A DNA stretch of 64,000 nt from Dyadobacter sp. CECT 9275 (GTDB lineage Bacteria > Bacteroidota > Bacteroidia > Cytophagales > Spirosomataceae), in NCBI RefSeq assembly GCF_907164905.1, contig NZ_CAJRAF010000002.1:3348001-3412000 (forward strand), written 5' to 3'. Position numbers and translations under genes: made by a program. The notes under the pieces were generated by a model. That model made no database searches, had not been told where the DNA came from, and worked only from the letters and a program-made list of their open reading frames with translations. Each line of letters begins with the position of its first letter. Position 1 is the first letter of the stretch. This document shows, piece after piece, positions 26,728 through 36,617 of this stretch.

Positions 26728-27840
26728 ATGAAAAAGGCTTTAATCACTGGTATAACCGGACAAGATGGTGCTTACCTGGCCGAATTACTCCTGAGCAAGG
26801 GTTATGAAGTCCATGGGATCAAGCGGCGGAGTTCGCTTTTTAACACGCAGCGGATTGACCATATTTATGAAGATCCTCATGAAAAAAATCCAAAGCTTCA
26901 CCTGCATTATGGTGATCTGAGCGACTCCACCAACATTATCCGGATCATCCAGGAAGTGCAGCCCGACGAGATCTATAACCTTGGGGCTATGTCACACGTA
27001 CAGGTTAGTTTCGAAGAGCCGGAATATACCGCTAATGTGGATGGCATCGGTACGCTGAGGATACTTGAAGCCGTGAGACTTCTGGGTTTAACGGAAAAAA
27101 CACGTATTTACCAGGCGTCAACATCCGAACTCTATGGGTTAGTTCAGGAGGTACCTCAGTCTGAGCGCACGCCGTTTTATCCACGCTCTCCCTACGCCGT
27201 TGCTAAACTATATGGTTATTGGATCACTGTAAATTACCGTGAGGCATATAACATGTATGCGGTGAATGGAATTTTGTTCAATCACGAGTCGCCTCTGCGC
27301 GGAGAGACTTTCGTTACGCGTAAAATCACACGTGCCGTTGCAAGGATTGCACTGGGTTTGCAAGACAAAATTTACCTGGGAAATCTGGACGCACAGCGCG
27401 ACTGGGGCCATGCTAAAGATTTTGTGGAAGCGATGTGGCTGATTCTGCAGCAGGAAACACCGGAAGACTTTGTGATCGCAACCGGTGTGACGACCCGCAT
27501 CCGGGAGTTTGTCCGCATGGCATTTGCAGAAGTAGGCGTTGAACTTGAGTTTACCGGCACAGGTGTTGACGAGGTAGGAAAAGTACTGAAATGTAACAAT
27601 CCGGATTACAAACTTGAAATCGGGAAAGAAGTGGTGGCTGTAGACCCCCGTTATTTCCGCCCGACAGAAGTTGAACTACTGATCGGTGATCCGACCAAAT
27701 CCATGACAAAACTTGGCTGGAAACCTAAGTATGATCTTAAAGCGTTGGTGAACGATATGGTCACCTCTGACCTGGCCTTGTTCAAAAAAGACAGGCTTCT
27801 GGAAAGCAGCGGACACAGGGTCCCCAACTATTACGAATAG
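26728..27840 (+). CDS. gmd: GDP-mannose 4,6-dehydratase
   Basis: This cytoplasmic enzyme converts GDP-mannose to GDP-4-keto-6-deoxymannose, the precursor of fucose and related sugars. The 370-residue protein has the extended-SDR cofactor motif [15 protein letters not shown] at the N-terminus, [13 protein letters not shown], the active-site TSELYG (Thr/Glu), [15 protein letters not shown] (YxxxK) and [18 protein letters not shown]. All are characteristic of Gmd. The usual partner fcl/wcaG (fucose synthase) is not adjacent. A strong terminator follows. Confidence 0.97.
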   Translation: MKKALITGITGQDGAYLAELLLSKGYEVHGIKRRSSLFNTQRIDHIYEDPHEKNPKLHLHYGDLSDSTNIIRIIQEVQPDEIYNLGAMSHVQVSFEEPEYTANVDGIGTLRILEAVRLLGLTEKTRIYQASTSELYGLVQEVPQSERTPFYPRSPYAVAKLYGYWITVNYREAYNMYAVNGILFNHESPLRGETFVTRKITRAVARIALGLQDKIYLGNLDAQRDWGHAKDFVEAMWLILQQETPEDFVIATGVTTRIREFVRMAFAEVGVELEFTGTGVDEVGKVLKCNNPDYKLEIGKEVVAVDPRYFRPTEVELLIGDPTKSMTKLGWKPKYDLKALVNDMVTSDLALFKKDRLLESSGHRVPNYYE

Positions 27841-27846
27841 TTAAAA

Positions 27847-27879
27847 CAAAAATGCCGGCTTCTGCAAGCCGGCATTTTT
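27847..27879. terminator. Bidirectional terminator between gmd and the thioredoxin gene
   Basis: AAAAATGCCGGCTT pairs with AAGCCGGCATTTTT around a loop of CTGC, with T-runs on both strands. The flanking genes are convergent. Confidence 0.9.
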
Positions 27880-27925
27880 GTTGTTTGTTAATATGTTTCA
27901 GCAAAACAATACGCCCCTCAGTGCC

Positions 27926-28393
27926 TCAGATGGAGGAAGACTGCCTGGGAATTTTCTTCGCTATTTTAATCAAAGTTTCCGGATTCTGATACCCAATCAC
28001 CTCTTTCACGAGCTTCCCGTCAGGATCTATAAAAAAAAGTGTCGGGTAGCCCTGCAAAGGATATTTCTCAGCCAGCATAGGTCCTTCGCCACTCTCCATA
28101 TCAAACTTCACATTTATAAAATTCTTGTTGAAAACCTCCGCTACGTCAGCGCGGGTGAAAACATTTTTCTGGAGCATCTTGCAGGGCCCGCACCAGGTTG
28201 TGTATGCGTCAAAAAAAATAACCTTTTTTTCTGCTTTCGCTTTTTTCAGAATGGAAGCCCAGTTGCCCGAAGTAAACTGAATGCCCTTTTCTGCTTTGGT
28301 TTCCTTCCTTTTGCCTTCCTCGCGGGCTTCTGCTGCTGATAATACCGCAGCGGCAAGCGTAAAGGATAATATCAACTTCTTAAAAACTTTCAT
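27926..28393 (-). CDS. Exported thioredoxin-fold protein
   Basis: This 155-residue protein has a signal peptide (MKVFKKLILSFTLAAAVLSAAEA) and a thioredoxin domain with the redox-active TTWCGPCKML motif near residues 67-76. The cis-proline segment GYPTLFFIDPDG follows near residues 115-126. It would act in the periplasm on disulfides or as a reductant for partner proteins. It stands alone, divergent from engB. The DsbD-gamma-like spacing (WCGPCK...F...PT) suggests a thiol-disulfide exchange role, but the partner is unknown. Confidence 0.9.
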   Translation of the reverse strand: MKVFKKLILSFTLAAAVLSAAEAREEGKRKETKAEKGIQFTSGNWASILKKAKAEKKVIFFDAYTTWCGPCKMLQKNVFTRADVAEVFNKNFINVKFDMESGEGPMLAEKYPLQGYPTLFFIDPDGKLVKEVIGYQNPETLIKIAKKIPRQSSSI

Positions 28394-28554
28394 TTTCCCT
28401 ATTTGGTTACGGTTTGATAATTGCTAAACGAAATTACACGACCCTTTTATTTTATCAAACCAATTCTTATTCAATAGGTTCATTTTAGGCAACGGATATC
28501 GTCTGTCGGCAAAGCTAAAATGCCAGGACAAAGCCTCCGTAATCAGGAAAGGAG

Positions 28555-28562
28555 TACCTTTG
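28555..28562 (+). promoter_or_regulatory. Candidate -7 element of engB
   Basis: TACCTTTG followed by CAC is an exact TAnnTTTG match, 24 bases before the ATG of engB. Confidence 0.55.
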
Positions 28563-28585
28563 CACTTTGAAAATAGCCGATCAAC

Positions 28586-29194
28586 ATGAAAATACAGGAT
28601 GCCAAATATGTTATGAGCAATTCCGATTACCGGAAATGCCCTTCCCCTGACATCCCCGAATATGCCTTCATTGGGCGTTCAAATGTGGGAAAGTCTTCGC
28701 TGATCAACATGCTGACAGGAAAAAAATCTCTGGCCAAAACTTCTCAGCAACCAGGCAAAACGCAGCTGATCAACCATTTCATCATCAATGGAAGCTGGTA
28801 TCTGGTCGATTTGCCCGGGTATGGTTATGCCAAAGTGAGTAAAGTGGAGCGGGACAAATGGGAGAAAATGATTCATGATTATCTTTTCCAGCGTACCAGC
28901 CTTGTCTGCACGTTTGTCCTTGTCGATATCAGGCATAGTGCTCTGGCCACCGATCTTGACTTTATGCAGAAATTAGGGGAAGAGGGCGTTCCTTTCCATA
29001 TTATTTTCACAAAAGCCGACAAGCTGAAAGCTTATCAGATTACCACCGCCGTAGAGGCCTACAAAAAAAAACTGGAAGAGATCTGGGAGGAAGTACCGCC
29101 CATGTTTGTAACCTCAGCTGAAAAAAACGAAGGTAGCGAGCCCATTTTGAAGACAATAGAAACTTATAACGCGTCGTTTCAAAAATCGGAATAA
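28586..29194 (+). CDS. engB: Ribosome biogenesis GTPase YihA/YsxC
   Basis: This small essential-type GTPase assists large-subunit ribosome assembly. The 202-residue protein has G1 GRSNVGKSSLIN (about residues 31-42), the T of G2 in KTSQQPGKTQ, G3 DLPGYGYAKV, G4 FTKADK and G5 TSAEK. Single-domain length and motif order are typical. It is probably transcribed from the TACCTTTG promoter just upstream and may be followed by a separate unit for the DUF5606-like gene. Confidence 0.96.
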   Translation: MKIQDAKYVMSNSDYRKCPSPDIPEYAFIGRSNVGKSSLINMLTGKKSLAKTSQQPGKTQLINHFIINGSWYLVDLPGYGYAKVSKVERDKWEKMIHDYLFQRTSLVCTFVLVDIRHSALATDLDFMQKLGEEGVPFHIIFTKADKLKAYQITTAVEAYKKKLEEIWEEVPPMFVTSAEKNEGSEPILKTIETYNASFQKSE

Positions 29195-29349
29195 CGCAGA
29201 AGTTGTTTACCGGTTAATCTTTCACTTATTTTGCGACAAAATTAAGTTCACCAAATTGGTACTGTACAGGTTATCGTATTTGTCCGATTAATGCAGATTA
29301 AAATCGTAAAGAAAATTTACAGTAACAGAAAACTAATTGCCCAGAAAGG

Positions 29350-29844
29350 ATGAGTGAAAAAACAGAGACGACCGGAATAGATTTGTTAAAGGAAGTTGCC
29401 AATGTGTCTGGTAAAAGTGGTTTGTACCGCATTTTAAAACCAAGCCGTGCAGGAGTTATTGTTGAAAGCCTGGATGAAAAACGTGAAAAAACCCTGATTG
29501 GACCCACTGCACGCGTTTCGGTGTTAAAGGATGTATCCATTTTTACCGACGGTGAACAGGAATCTGTTGCGCTGGCAGACGTGTTCTTAAAAATCCGGGA
29601 AGCACATGGAGAGGAAATAAGTCTGCAGGTTAAAACGGCGTCGGACAAGGAACTGATAGAATTCCTGAACCATATCCTGCCTGAATTTGACAGGTCAAAA
29701 GTTTATGTTTCGGATATCAAAAAAATCATCACCTGGTACAATTTGTTATCCAAATATATCCCTGAATTATTTGTGGCGGCAGCAGAGGAGGAGGAATTGG
29801 CCGAAAAGCCGGAAGCGTCAGAAGCATCCGAAGAAAAAGCCTGA
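29350..29844 (+). CDS. DUF5606-like protein
   Basis: This 164-residue cytoplasmic protein starts with LLKEVANVSGKSGLYRILKPSRAG. It has an N-terminal ~50-residue strand-rich domain (VIVESLDEKREKTLIG), a helical middle and an acidic, alanine/glutamate-rich tail (AAAEEEELAEKPEASEASEEKA is split across residues ~140-163). The N-terminal pattern agrees with the DUF5606 family found throughout Bacteroidota, whose function is not known to me. It is followed by a terminator and precedes deoC. Confidence 0.8.
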   Translation: MSEKTETTGIDLLKEVANVSGKSGLYRILKPSRAGVIVESLDEKREKTLIGPTARVSVLKDVSIFTDGEQESVALADVFLKIREAHGEEISLQVKTASDKELIEFLNHILPEFDRSKVYVSDIKKIITWYNLLSKYIPELFVAAAEEEELAEKPEASEASEEKA

Positions 29845-29868
29845 GCACTTTCGTAAGATATACCTGTA

Positions 29869-29896
29869 AGCCCTGTCGGACCGACAGGGTTTTTGC
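29869..29896 (+). terminator. Terminator after the DUF5606-like gene
   Basis: CCCTGTCGG pairs with CCGACAGGG with almost no loop, followed by TTTTTGC. A slightly shorter stem with a 4-5 base loop is the likely form. Confidence 0.85.
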
Positions 29897-29925
29897 ATTC
29901 ATACTGTTAAAGCCTCCAATCTGAT

Positions 29926-30582
29926 ATGAACCTTGCTCCCTACATCGATCATACCCTTTTATCTCCGGTTGTCCGCGAAACGGATATCAGAAAGATCTGT
30001 GAAGAGGCATGGATTCATCAGTTTAAGGCGGTTTGCGTTGCTCCGTCTTATGTTGCTTACACCGTAGAAATGCTGGAGTTTTGCCCTGTTAAAATCGAAA
30101 TAGCAACAGTGGTTGGTTTTCCAATGGGATACGCTCTTACGGGAACGAAAATAAAAGAGGCCGAAACGGCTTTGAAGCAAGGGGCAACGGAACTGGATGT
30201 CGTCATGAATTTATCACAATTTAAATCCATGGCCTATCTGAGCGTAAGAGAGGAGCTTCAGATGCTCTCGAAACTGGTACATGACCATCATGCGATTATC
30301 AAAATAGTGATTGAAACCGCCTATCTGGACTCATTTGAGCTACATACCGCCTGTGAGATCTGTACGGAGGCCAATGCCGATTTTGTGAAAACTTCCACCG
30401 GCTTTGCGCCCACGGGTGCAGAAGTTGAAACGGTACGGAAGATGCGGGATATCTTACCACCCCACATTCAAATCAAAGCCTCCGGCGGAATCAGAACTTA
30501 TGAACAGGCAAAGTCCTTCATGGAAGCCGGGGCTGAGCGTATCGGTACCTCCTCGGGTGTAGCCATTGTAACACAGGCATGA
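29926..30582 (+). CDS. deoC: Deoxyribose-phosphate aldolase
   Basis: This class I aldolase cleaves 2-deoxyribose 5-phosphate to acetaldehyde and glyceraldehyde 3-phosphate in nucleoside breakdown. The 218-residue protein shows YIDHTLLSP, ELDVVMNLSQFKS (catalytic aspartate), the Schiff-base lysine in FVKTSTGFAPTGA and the second lysine in IKASGGIRTYEQA. The stop overlaps the start of a glycosyltransferase gene by four bases (ATGA), which is an unusual pairing and probably only a transcriptional convenience. Confidence 0.96.
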   Translation: MNLAPYIDHTLLSPVVRETDIRKICEEAWIHQFKAVCVAPSYVAYTVEMLEFCPVKIEIATVVGFPMGYALTGTKIKEAETALKQGATELDVVMNLSQFKSMAYLSVREELQMLSKLVHDHHAIIKIVIETAYLDSFELHTACEICTEANADFVKTSTGFAPTGAEVETVRKMRDILPPHIQIKASGGIRTYEQAKSFMEAGAERIGTSSGVAIVTQA

Positions 30583-31706
30583 AAACGCGCGTTTTATTGT
30601 TAAGCACCGTACATCCGTCTTGCGATCCGCGCATTGTTTATAAAATTGCCCCGTCACTTGCGCAACAATACCAGGTTTTCTGCTGCCTGCCGGAGGCACG
30701 GCAGCTGGACGAAAATCCGGAAATAAACATGATCCGCCTGCCACACTTCCGAAGTCTGCTGTTCCGGTTATTATTTAGTCACACTATTTTGCTTTGGAAG
30801 TGTGTACGGTTAAAGCCGGGGATTGTTCATGTTTTTGTGCCAGAACTTATTCCCATCGCCTTTATCTTTAAATGGCTGGGAGCTGTTGTTATTTATGAAG
30901 TGCAGGAAAATCTGTATAAAAAGTTTTCGATCAAGCAATACAATAACGGGAAAGGTTTTCAGGCACTTTTCAAGTATTTTGATCAGCTGGCCAGAAAAAG
31001 GTTTTTTTTTATTTTTACCGAACACAGTTATCCCGAGGACTACAATGACCTGAAGTACCCCAGTGCCGTTGTCCATAATTACGTTTCATTGCCTTTTATT
31101 GACCAATACACGCACAAAAGGCCGTTGTCGGATCCGCCCGTTTTTTTCTACTGTGGCGTGTTATCGATCGAAAGATGTTTTGATGTCATGATTGAGGCTT
31201 TTGCCAGGTTAAAATCCGACATTCCTGATTTCACGGTGCATCTTTTTGGCCCGCTCAGGTTTACAATGGCCGAAGCAGAGCAGCTCCCCGGTTTTAATCT
31301 GGTACGTAACCATTTGAATTTTTATGGTTATACAGATTTGCGAATTGCACTGAGATATGCGGAAGGCGCAACGGCAGGCATTGCATTGCTAAAACCGGTG
31401 GCCGATTATCTGGATTCCTATACAACCAAGTTGTTTGAGTACATGGCAATGGAACTTCCGGTACTTACTTCCGATTTTCCATTGTACCGGACAGTTGTTG
31501 AAGCAGCGCGATGCGGGTATTGTATTTCACCATACAGTGCGGAACTGCTTGCGGAAAAACTCCTTTACCTTTTTAACCGGAAAAACGAAGCCTTAGTCAT
31601 GGGACAAAACGGAAGAAATGCGGTAGAGGAGCGCTATAATTGGCTGTCAGAAGAGAAAATACTGCTGTCGTTTTATCAAAAAGCAGAAAAACGAACATTT
31701 TCCTAA
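30579..31706 (+). CDS. Glycosyltransferase, GT4-like
   Basis: This 375-residue protein looks like a GT-B glycosyltransferase. The N-terminal domain begins VLLLSTVHPSCDPRIVYKIAPSL and contains VHVFVPELIPIAFIFKWLG. The C-terminal nucleotide-sugar domain has FFYCGVLSIERCFDVMIEAF, YGYTDLRIALRYAEGATAGIALLKP and the closing motif TTKLFEYMAMELPVLTSDFP, where the E of FEYM is the usual GT4 acidic residue. It overlaps deoC by four bases and has no sugar-biosynthesis neighbours. Donor and acceptor are unknown. Confidence 0.85.
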   Translation: MKTRVLLLSTVHPSCDPRIVYKIAPSLAQQYQVFCCLPEARQLDENPEINMIRLPHFRSLLFRLLFSHTILLWKCVRLKPGIVHVFVPELIPIAFIFKWLGAVVIYEVQENLYKKFSIKQYNNGKGFQALFKYFDQLARKRFFFIFTEHSYPEDYNDLKYPSAVVHNYVSLPFIDQYTHKRPLSDPPVFFYCGVLSIERCFDVMIEAFARLKSDIPDFTVHLFGPLRFTMAEAEQLPGFNLVRNHLNFYGYTDLRIALRYAEGATAGIALLKPVADYLDSYTTKLFEYMAMELPVLTSDFPLYRTVVEAARCGYCISPYSAELLAEKLLYLFNRKNEALVMGQNGRNAVEERYNWLSEEKILLSFYQKAEKRTFS

Positions 31707-31850
31707 AAAATGAGATCAGAAAACATTAAATTTTGGCATTTTTAAAACTTATTATTGAATTGTTCAAATATTAAATACTACGATTTCTACGAAATATTTA
31801 ACTTTCGGAACTTTATCAGAATTATAGTTTGCGAAGTCAACTTCCCAACC

Positions 31851-32795
31851 ATGTATATTAATACAATAAGCCATTATTTTCCAAGCCAAGTAATTGGCAA
31901 TGAGTATTTTACACAACTCAACAACCTTTCAACCGAGTGGATTGCAGAACGTACCGGGATTTACGAGCGCCGTAAAGCAGGAGAGGGGGAGAATACCTCG
32001 ACAATGGCCATCGCGGCGGTCGATTTATTGCTGGAAAATATTCCTTACAGCAAAAATGAAATAGATCTGATTGTAGGCGCCACCTACACCCCTTATGATA
32101 CCATCGTAACGCTTGCACATGCTGTACAGCACCACATACAGATTCCGGACATTCCGGTACTGAGCCTTTCAACAGCCTGTTCGTCCTTTCTGAATGCCAT
32201 CGAAATTGTGGAAGGGTACTTCGCCATGGGAAAAGCCAGCAAAGCATTGGTGGTAGTATCGGACCATAACACGGCTTATTATAATGAGATGGATACCGTT
32301 TCGGGCCACCTCTGGGGAGACGGTGCTTCGGCCTTGCTGATATCCAAAGAGCGGCAGACAGCAACCGATATGGTCATCAAAAAACTAATTACCGGTGGCG
32401 CTGCAACAAGCGGAAAAGCGGTGGAAGCGGTGGTACTGCGTCCTAATGACAAGGGCGTGGTGATGCCCTTTGGCCGCGACGTATTCCAGAATGCCTGTGT
32501 GTATATGCCCAAAGTAAGCCAGCAGGTATTACAAGCCTGCGGGTTGACGATAGACGACCTTGACTACCTCATACCGCACCAGGCCAACCACAGGATCAGC
32601 CTGAATGTGATCAATACACTAGGGATTCCGGTTGAAAAACTAATATCCAACATTCAGTACCTGGGCAATACCGGCTCTGCCGGTTGTGCCATTGCCTTGT
32701 CTGAGAATAGGGATAAATTTAAAAAAGGCGAGAATATAGTCATTACTGTTTTTGGCGGAGGGTATTCCTACGGTGCAATGCTGATCACCATCTGA
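31851..32795 (+). CDS. 3-oxoacyl-ACP synthase III-like (FabH family)
   Basis: This is a 314-residue thiolase-fold condensing enzyme. It carries the catalytic cysteine in LSTACSSFLNAIE (about residue 110), the histidine in LIPHQANHRIS and the asparagine in YLGNTGSAGCAIALSE, the Cys-His-Asn triad of FabH. ATG 31851 (MYINTISHYFPSQVIGNEYF) is the usual FabH-like start; an earlier in-frame ATG at 31755 would add a non-homologous leader. The early ERTGIYERR motif is also typical. It is not next to other fab genes, so a specialised lipid or secondary-metabolite role is as likely as fatty-acid initiation. Confidence 0.9.
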   Translation: MYINTISHYFPSQVIGNEYFTQLNNLSTEWIAERTGIYERRKAGEGENTSTMAIAAVDLLLENIPYSKNEIDLIVGATYTPYDTIVTLAHAVQHHIQIPDIPVLSLSTACSSFLNAIEIVEGYFAMGKASKALVVVSDHNTAYYNEMDTVSGHLWGDGASALLISKERQTATDMVIKKLITGGAATSGKAVEAVVLRPNDKGVVMPFGRDVFQNACVYMPKVSQQVLQACGLTIDDLDYLIPHQANHRISLNVINTLGIPVEKLISNIQYLGNTGSAGCAIALSENRDKFKKGENIVITVFGGGYSYGAMLITI

Positions 32796-32813
32796 CCCGA
32801 AAAAGGATCAAGG

Positions 32814-32853
32814 AAAAAGGCCCGGCGAATCTGAAATCCCCGGGCCTTTTTCC
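32814..32853. terminator. Terminator between FabH-like and M1 peptidase genes
   Basis: AAAAAGGCCCGG pairs with CCGGGCCTTTTT around a 15-base loop, with T-runs on both strands. The adjoining genes are convergent. Confidence 0.88.
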
Positions 32854-32879
32854 CTGTATATCGTTCTACTATTATCTGT

Positions 32880-34874
32880 TTAATTAATCTCCTGATCGGT
32901 TATTTTATAAGGCTTCCACACATTGTTTTCCGGGTCAATGTCGGGAAGATTATTATCCGGATCAATAGTGACGGTACGGATTGGCTGGGTGGTAGCCGCT
33001 TTAAAAGTCCATGAACCACCGCGCTGCCAAATTTCCACCGGTAATTCAATCCTGGTTTTTTTCCCGTTTACTTCCTCAATATCCACCCGGGCAGGCATAG
33101 CCCACTGGCTTAAATTTTCGATGGTTATCAAAGAGCCCTTCTGCGGATTCTGCTCAATATATGCCACATCCTTTACACTTTGGTCAAGTTTGTAATTTTC
33201 AAAAAACCAGCCTTTCCAAAACCAGCCCAGATCCTCGCCAGCGGCGTCTTCCATCGTTCTGAAAAAATCATAAGGTGTAGGATGCTTGAACGCCCATCTT
33301 TTGACATACATTTTGAAGGCATAATCAAAACGCTCCTTACCCAGTACCTGTTCCCGTAACATTCTCAGGCCGAGGGCTGGTTTGTAATAAGCTTCCCAAC
33401 CCAGGTTCTGCGCCTGCACCACATCGGGAATGGTCATGATGGGATCCGCTTTGGGCCGGAAAATAATGGGTGCAACCCGGTGAAGATCATTCAGCCGGGT
33501 ATCCTTGTATTCGCCGTTGTTAAAATTATCGCCGGACAGAAAATTGATAAAAGTATTAAAGCCTTCGTCCATCCACGCATATTTCCGCTCATTATTACCC
33601 ACGATCATCGGAAACCAGTTGTGCCCGAATTCATGATCCGTAACGCCCCACAGCTCTTCCTTACGGCTTTTGCTGCTGCAGAAAACAATTCCGGGATATT
33701 CCATTCCTCCCACTATCCCCGCCACGTTGGTGGCAACCGGATAGGTATATTCGTGCACATAATTCGAATAAAATTCAATGCAGCCTTTTACATACTCCGT
33801 AGATCTTCCCCATCCGTCGGTACCTCCATCCTCAGCAGGATAAACTGATTGCGCCAGCGCCGTTTTTCCTCCAGGCAGATTAATCCTGGCAGCATCCCAG
33901 ACAAACGATCTGGAACTTGCCCAGGCAACGTCCCTTGCCTGCAAACACCTGAACTTCCATGTGAGTGTTCCCGATTGTTTTGGACGGCTGGCTGTGCTTT
34001 TTACTTCTTCCTCCGTTCTGATCATCACCGTCTGGTCACTCTTTGCAGCATCTGCCAGCCGCTTTCTTTGGTCCGCCGTCAACACTTCGTTAGGATTCAG
34101 CAGTTCTCCAGACCCCACCACGATGTGGTCCCAGGGAACAGTTACATTGTATTCAAAATTACCATATTCCAGATAAAACTCTCCGGCGCCCAGATATGGC
34201 AAAACGTTCCAGCCTTCAATATCATCAAAAACAGACATGCGGGGATACCATTGGGCCATTTCATAAACAATGCCGTTTTTGGTTTCGAGGGTACCCATCC
34301 GGTCGGAGCCATATTCGGGAACCTTGAACGTGTATCCTATTTTTATTTTGATCACATCCCCTCCCGCTTTCACCGGCGTAACAAGGCGGATCTGCATTCT
34401 GGTGTCATTAATGATATAACTGGCATCAACAGCCTTTTCTTTCCCTTGCTGAACCGATACCGACTTAATGGCATTTCCCCCATCAAAACCCATGTTTCCG
34501 AAACGTCCGCCACTAACCGCGGTTGTTTTTCCTCCGCGTGACGCATCATTAAAGGCATTCTGGTCCAGCTGGAGCCAGAGAAATTCGAGGTCTTCCGGGC
34601 TATTATTTTTATAACTGATCTCAACTTCTCCATTTACCGTTCCCTCCTTTTCATTCAGTGCCACGTTGATATGATAGTCTGCCCGGTTCTGCCAGTACTT
34701 GGGCCCAGGTGCCCCACCCCCGCTGCGATACTCGCTGCCAGGCTGAAAATTAAACAACGGGTGGAAAAGTACATGCGCATCATACTTGCCTTTCTCCGCC
34801 TCCTGGGAAAACGAAGCCGAGAAACTCATTAAACATAAAGCCAGAGTACCTAAGCTGATTTTTGAAATTTTCAT
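32880..34874 (-). CDS. Exported M1-family metallopeptidase
   Basis: This 664-residue protein has a signal peptide ([23 protein letters not shown]) and an M1 gluzincin core. The zinc motif is HEFGHNW with the downstream glutamate in WMDEGFNTF (HExxH-x18-E). GGMEYPG stands where the classical exopeptidase GAMEN motif lies, so specificity probably differs from true aminopeptidase N. The N-terminal part is the beta-rich saddle domain with [22 protein letters not shown] periplasmic or surface peptide-hydrolysing role is expected. It stands as a single gene. Confidence 0.93.
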   Translation of the reverse strand: MKISKISLGTLALCLMSFSASFSQEAEKGKYDAHVLFHPLFNFQPGSEYRSGGGAPGPKYWQNRADYHINVALNEKEGTVNGEVEISYKNNSPEDLEFLWLQLDQNAFNDASRGGKTTAVSGGRFGNMGFDGGNAIKSVSVQQGKEKAVDASYIINDTRMQIRLVTPVKAGGDVIKIKIGYTFKVPEYGSDRMGTLETKNGIVYEMAQWYPRMSVFDDIEGWNVLPYLGAGEFYLEYGNFEYNVTVPWDHIVVGSGELLNPNEVLTADQRKRLADAAKSDQTVMIRTEEEVKSTASRPKQSGTLTWKFRCLQARDVAWASSRSFVWDAARINLPGGKTALAQSVYPAEDGGTDGWGRSTEYVKGCIEFYSNYVHEYTYPVATNVAGIVGGMEYPGIVFCSSKSRKEELWGVTDHEFGHNWFPMIVGNNERKYAWMDEGFNTFINFLSGDNFNNGEYKDTRLNDLHRVAPIIFRPKADPIMTIPDVVQAQNLGWEAYYKPALGLRMLREQVLGKERFDYAFKMYVKRWAFKHPTPYDFFRTMEDAAGEDLGWFWKGWFFENYKLDQSVKDVAYIEQNPQKGSLITIENLSQWAMPARVDIEEVNGKKTRIELPVEIWQRGGSWTFKAATTQPIRTVTIDPDNNLPDIDPENNVWKPYKITDQEIN

Positions 34875-35014
34875 CCTAAATAATAATATGGAAACAATGT
34901 TATTCTAAACGAGCAATATACGGCTTTTAGCCTTTTAGAGATTAAAAAGTTTGATCAATGGTTTTTCATTAACAATTTTGGTAATCTTTTTCAGTAATCC
35001 AGAATAACTAATAT

Positions 35015-36010
35015 ATGCACCATCGCCTTTCCGTCGACGAATTTATCCGGGGTATTACAGCGGCAGACAGGGTTATACTAGGCCGGGCAGTAACGTTAAT
35101 CGAAAGTTCACTGGAGACAGACCGGCACCTGGCCGACCAGCTTATGGTGGGAATTCTTCCGTTTACAGGAAAGTCGTTGAGGCTAGGGATTACAGGTATC
35201 CCCGGCGTGGGAAAAAGCACCTTTATCGAAGCGCTTGGAAAAGTGATTACACAGTCTGGTCATAAGCTCGCGGTATTGGCGATAGACCCCTCCAGCGCCC
35301 GTTCGGGAGGAAGTATTATGGGTGATAAAACCCGCATGGAAAAATTATCCCAGGATCCGAATGCGTTTATCCGTCCTTCACCAGCAGGAAACTCCTTGGG
35401 CGGGGTGGCCCGCACCACGCGTGAAACCATACTATTATGTGAAGCGGCCGGATATGAAATTATCCTGGTTGAAACCGTCGGCGTGGGACAATCGGAGACG
35501 CTGGTAAAAGGTATGACGGACGTATTCGTGTTACTCATGCTGGCAGGAGCAGGTGATGAAATACAGGGTATCAAGCGCGGAATTATGGAAATGGTGGACT
35601 TGCTGGTCCTCAACAAAGCCGACGGCGACAACAAAGCCAAAACTCTTGCAGCAGTTGCAGATTTGAGCAATGCCCTGCATCTGTTCCCACGAGCAACCTC
35701 CGGACTTGAACCTAAGGTTATGCCCTGTTCCGCCTTAACAGGAGAAGGAATTCAGGAATTGTGGGGGCTGCTGCAGGAATATCAGAACATTACAACCACC
35801 GGCGGTTTTTTCGGGGATAACCGAAAAAGGCAGAATACGGATTGGATGCATGACTATATCCGTAATGCCCTGGAAGAAATGTTCTATCACAACCCCGCTG
35901 TGAAGCAAAAGTTAGCGATGATTGAAAAAGAAGTGCTGGACGGGAAAGCAGTACCCTTTCATGCGGCCCAAACGCTGCTTGATCTTTATGCCCAAAATAA
36001 AAACCGATGA
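35015..36010 (+). CDS. meaB: MeaB-like GTPase (methylmalonyl-CoA mutase chaperone)
   Basis: This G3E-type GTPase protects and reloads the B12-dependent methylmalonyl-CoA mutase. The 331-residue protein has Walker A GIPGVGKSTFIEALG (about residues 61-75), DPSSARSGGSIMGDKTRM, GGVARTTRET, ETVGVGQSE and the base-specificity motif NKADGDN. Motif order and length match MeaB/ArgK. The mutase genes themselves are not in this window. Start ATG 35015 lies 140 bases from the divergent M1 peptidase. Confidence 0.95.
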   Translation: MHHRLSVDEFIRGITAADRVILGRAVTLIESSLETDRHLADQLMVGILPFTGKSLRLGITGIPGVGKSTFIEALGKVITQSGHKLAVLAIDPSSARSGGSIMGDKTRMEKLSQDPNAFIRPSPAGNSLGGVARTTRETILLCEAAGYEIILVETVGVGQSETLVKGMTDVFVLLMLAGAGDEIQGIKRGIMEMVDLLVLNKADGDNKAKTLAAVADLSNALHLFPRATSGLEPKVMPCSALTGEGIQELWGLLQEYQNITTTGGFFGDNRKRQNTDWMHDYIRNALEEMFYHNPAVKQKLAMIEKEVLDGKAVPFHAAQTLLDLYAQNKNR

Positions 36011-36067
36011 AAAACTGTAACGGATGAGGTTATGAGTAGGAAAAACGCTTCTGACGAACAATTTTCG

Positions 36068-36075
36068 TAAGTTTG
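36068..36075 (+). promoter_or_regulatory. Candidate -7 element of the 36119 lipoprotein gene
   Basis: TAAGTTTG is an exact TAnnTTTG match, 44 bases before the ATG. Confidence 0.5.
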
Positions 36076-36118
36076 ATCGTTTAAAACAACGTATAAAAAA
36101 CTTATTAATATTACCCTT

Positions 36119-36595
36119 ATGCAATTGATTAAAAAACTCAGGATATTATCAGTACTCGCTTTATTGGTCACTTTCGCGATCGTTTCCTGCAAAGACAAAG
36201 ATGACGATACCACTCCGGAAGATAAAAACGAAATCGTAGGCAGCTGGAAACTGACTTCCGTGGCACCTGAAACAGCAGGTACAACCATCCCCGCACTGGC
36301 TGCTATCCCTACCTACGCGCCTTGTTATCTTGATCTGGTTTTTGTTTTTACCTCACAAAACAAGGTTACCGTAAGTGGCTGTGATGCGGCCATTACCTTG
36401 CTGAGTGTAAGCGGATATATTACTGTGGGATCCGAAACAACCTGGAAAGTCACCGGCGATAAACTGGTACTGACCAACGGATCTACCAACCAGGAACTGA
36501 CGATCAAACAAAACGGAGATCAGATGTCCATTATCATCAACACTGCTACCAGCGGCCCTGCAGTAAATGCGGTCTTGTTGTTCAAGAGACAGTAA
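36119..36595 (+). CDS. Lipocalin-like lipoprotein
   Basis: This 158-residue protein has a lipoprotein signal (LRILSVLALLVTFAIVSC, cysteine near residue 24) followed by an acidic linker KDKDDDTTPEDKNE. The mature domain begins IVGSWKLTSV, the GxW motif of lipocalin-like lipoproteins, then alternates strands to the end (ELTIKQNGDQMSIIIN). It is related in plan to the two lipoproteins at 12-13.7 kb. Ligand and role are unknown. It is convergent with the DUF4440-like gene. Confidence 0.82.
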   Translation: MQLIKKLRILSVLALLVTFAIVSCKDKDDDTTPEDKNEIVGSWKLTSVAPETAGTTIPALAAIPTYAPCYLDLVFVFTSQNKVTVSGCDAAITLLSVSGYITVGSETTWKVTGDKLVLTNGSTNQELTIKQNGDQMSIIINTATSGPAVNAVLLFKRQ

Positions 36596-36617
36596 TTTTC
36601 CTGAAAAATTTAACATG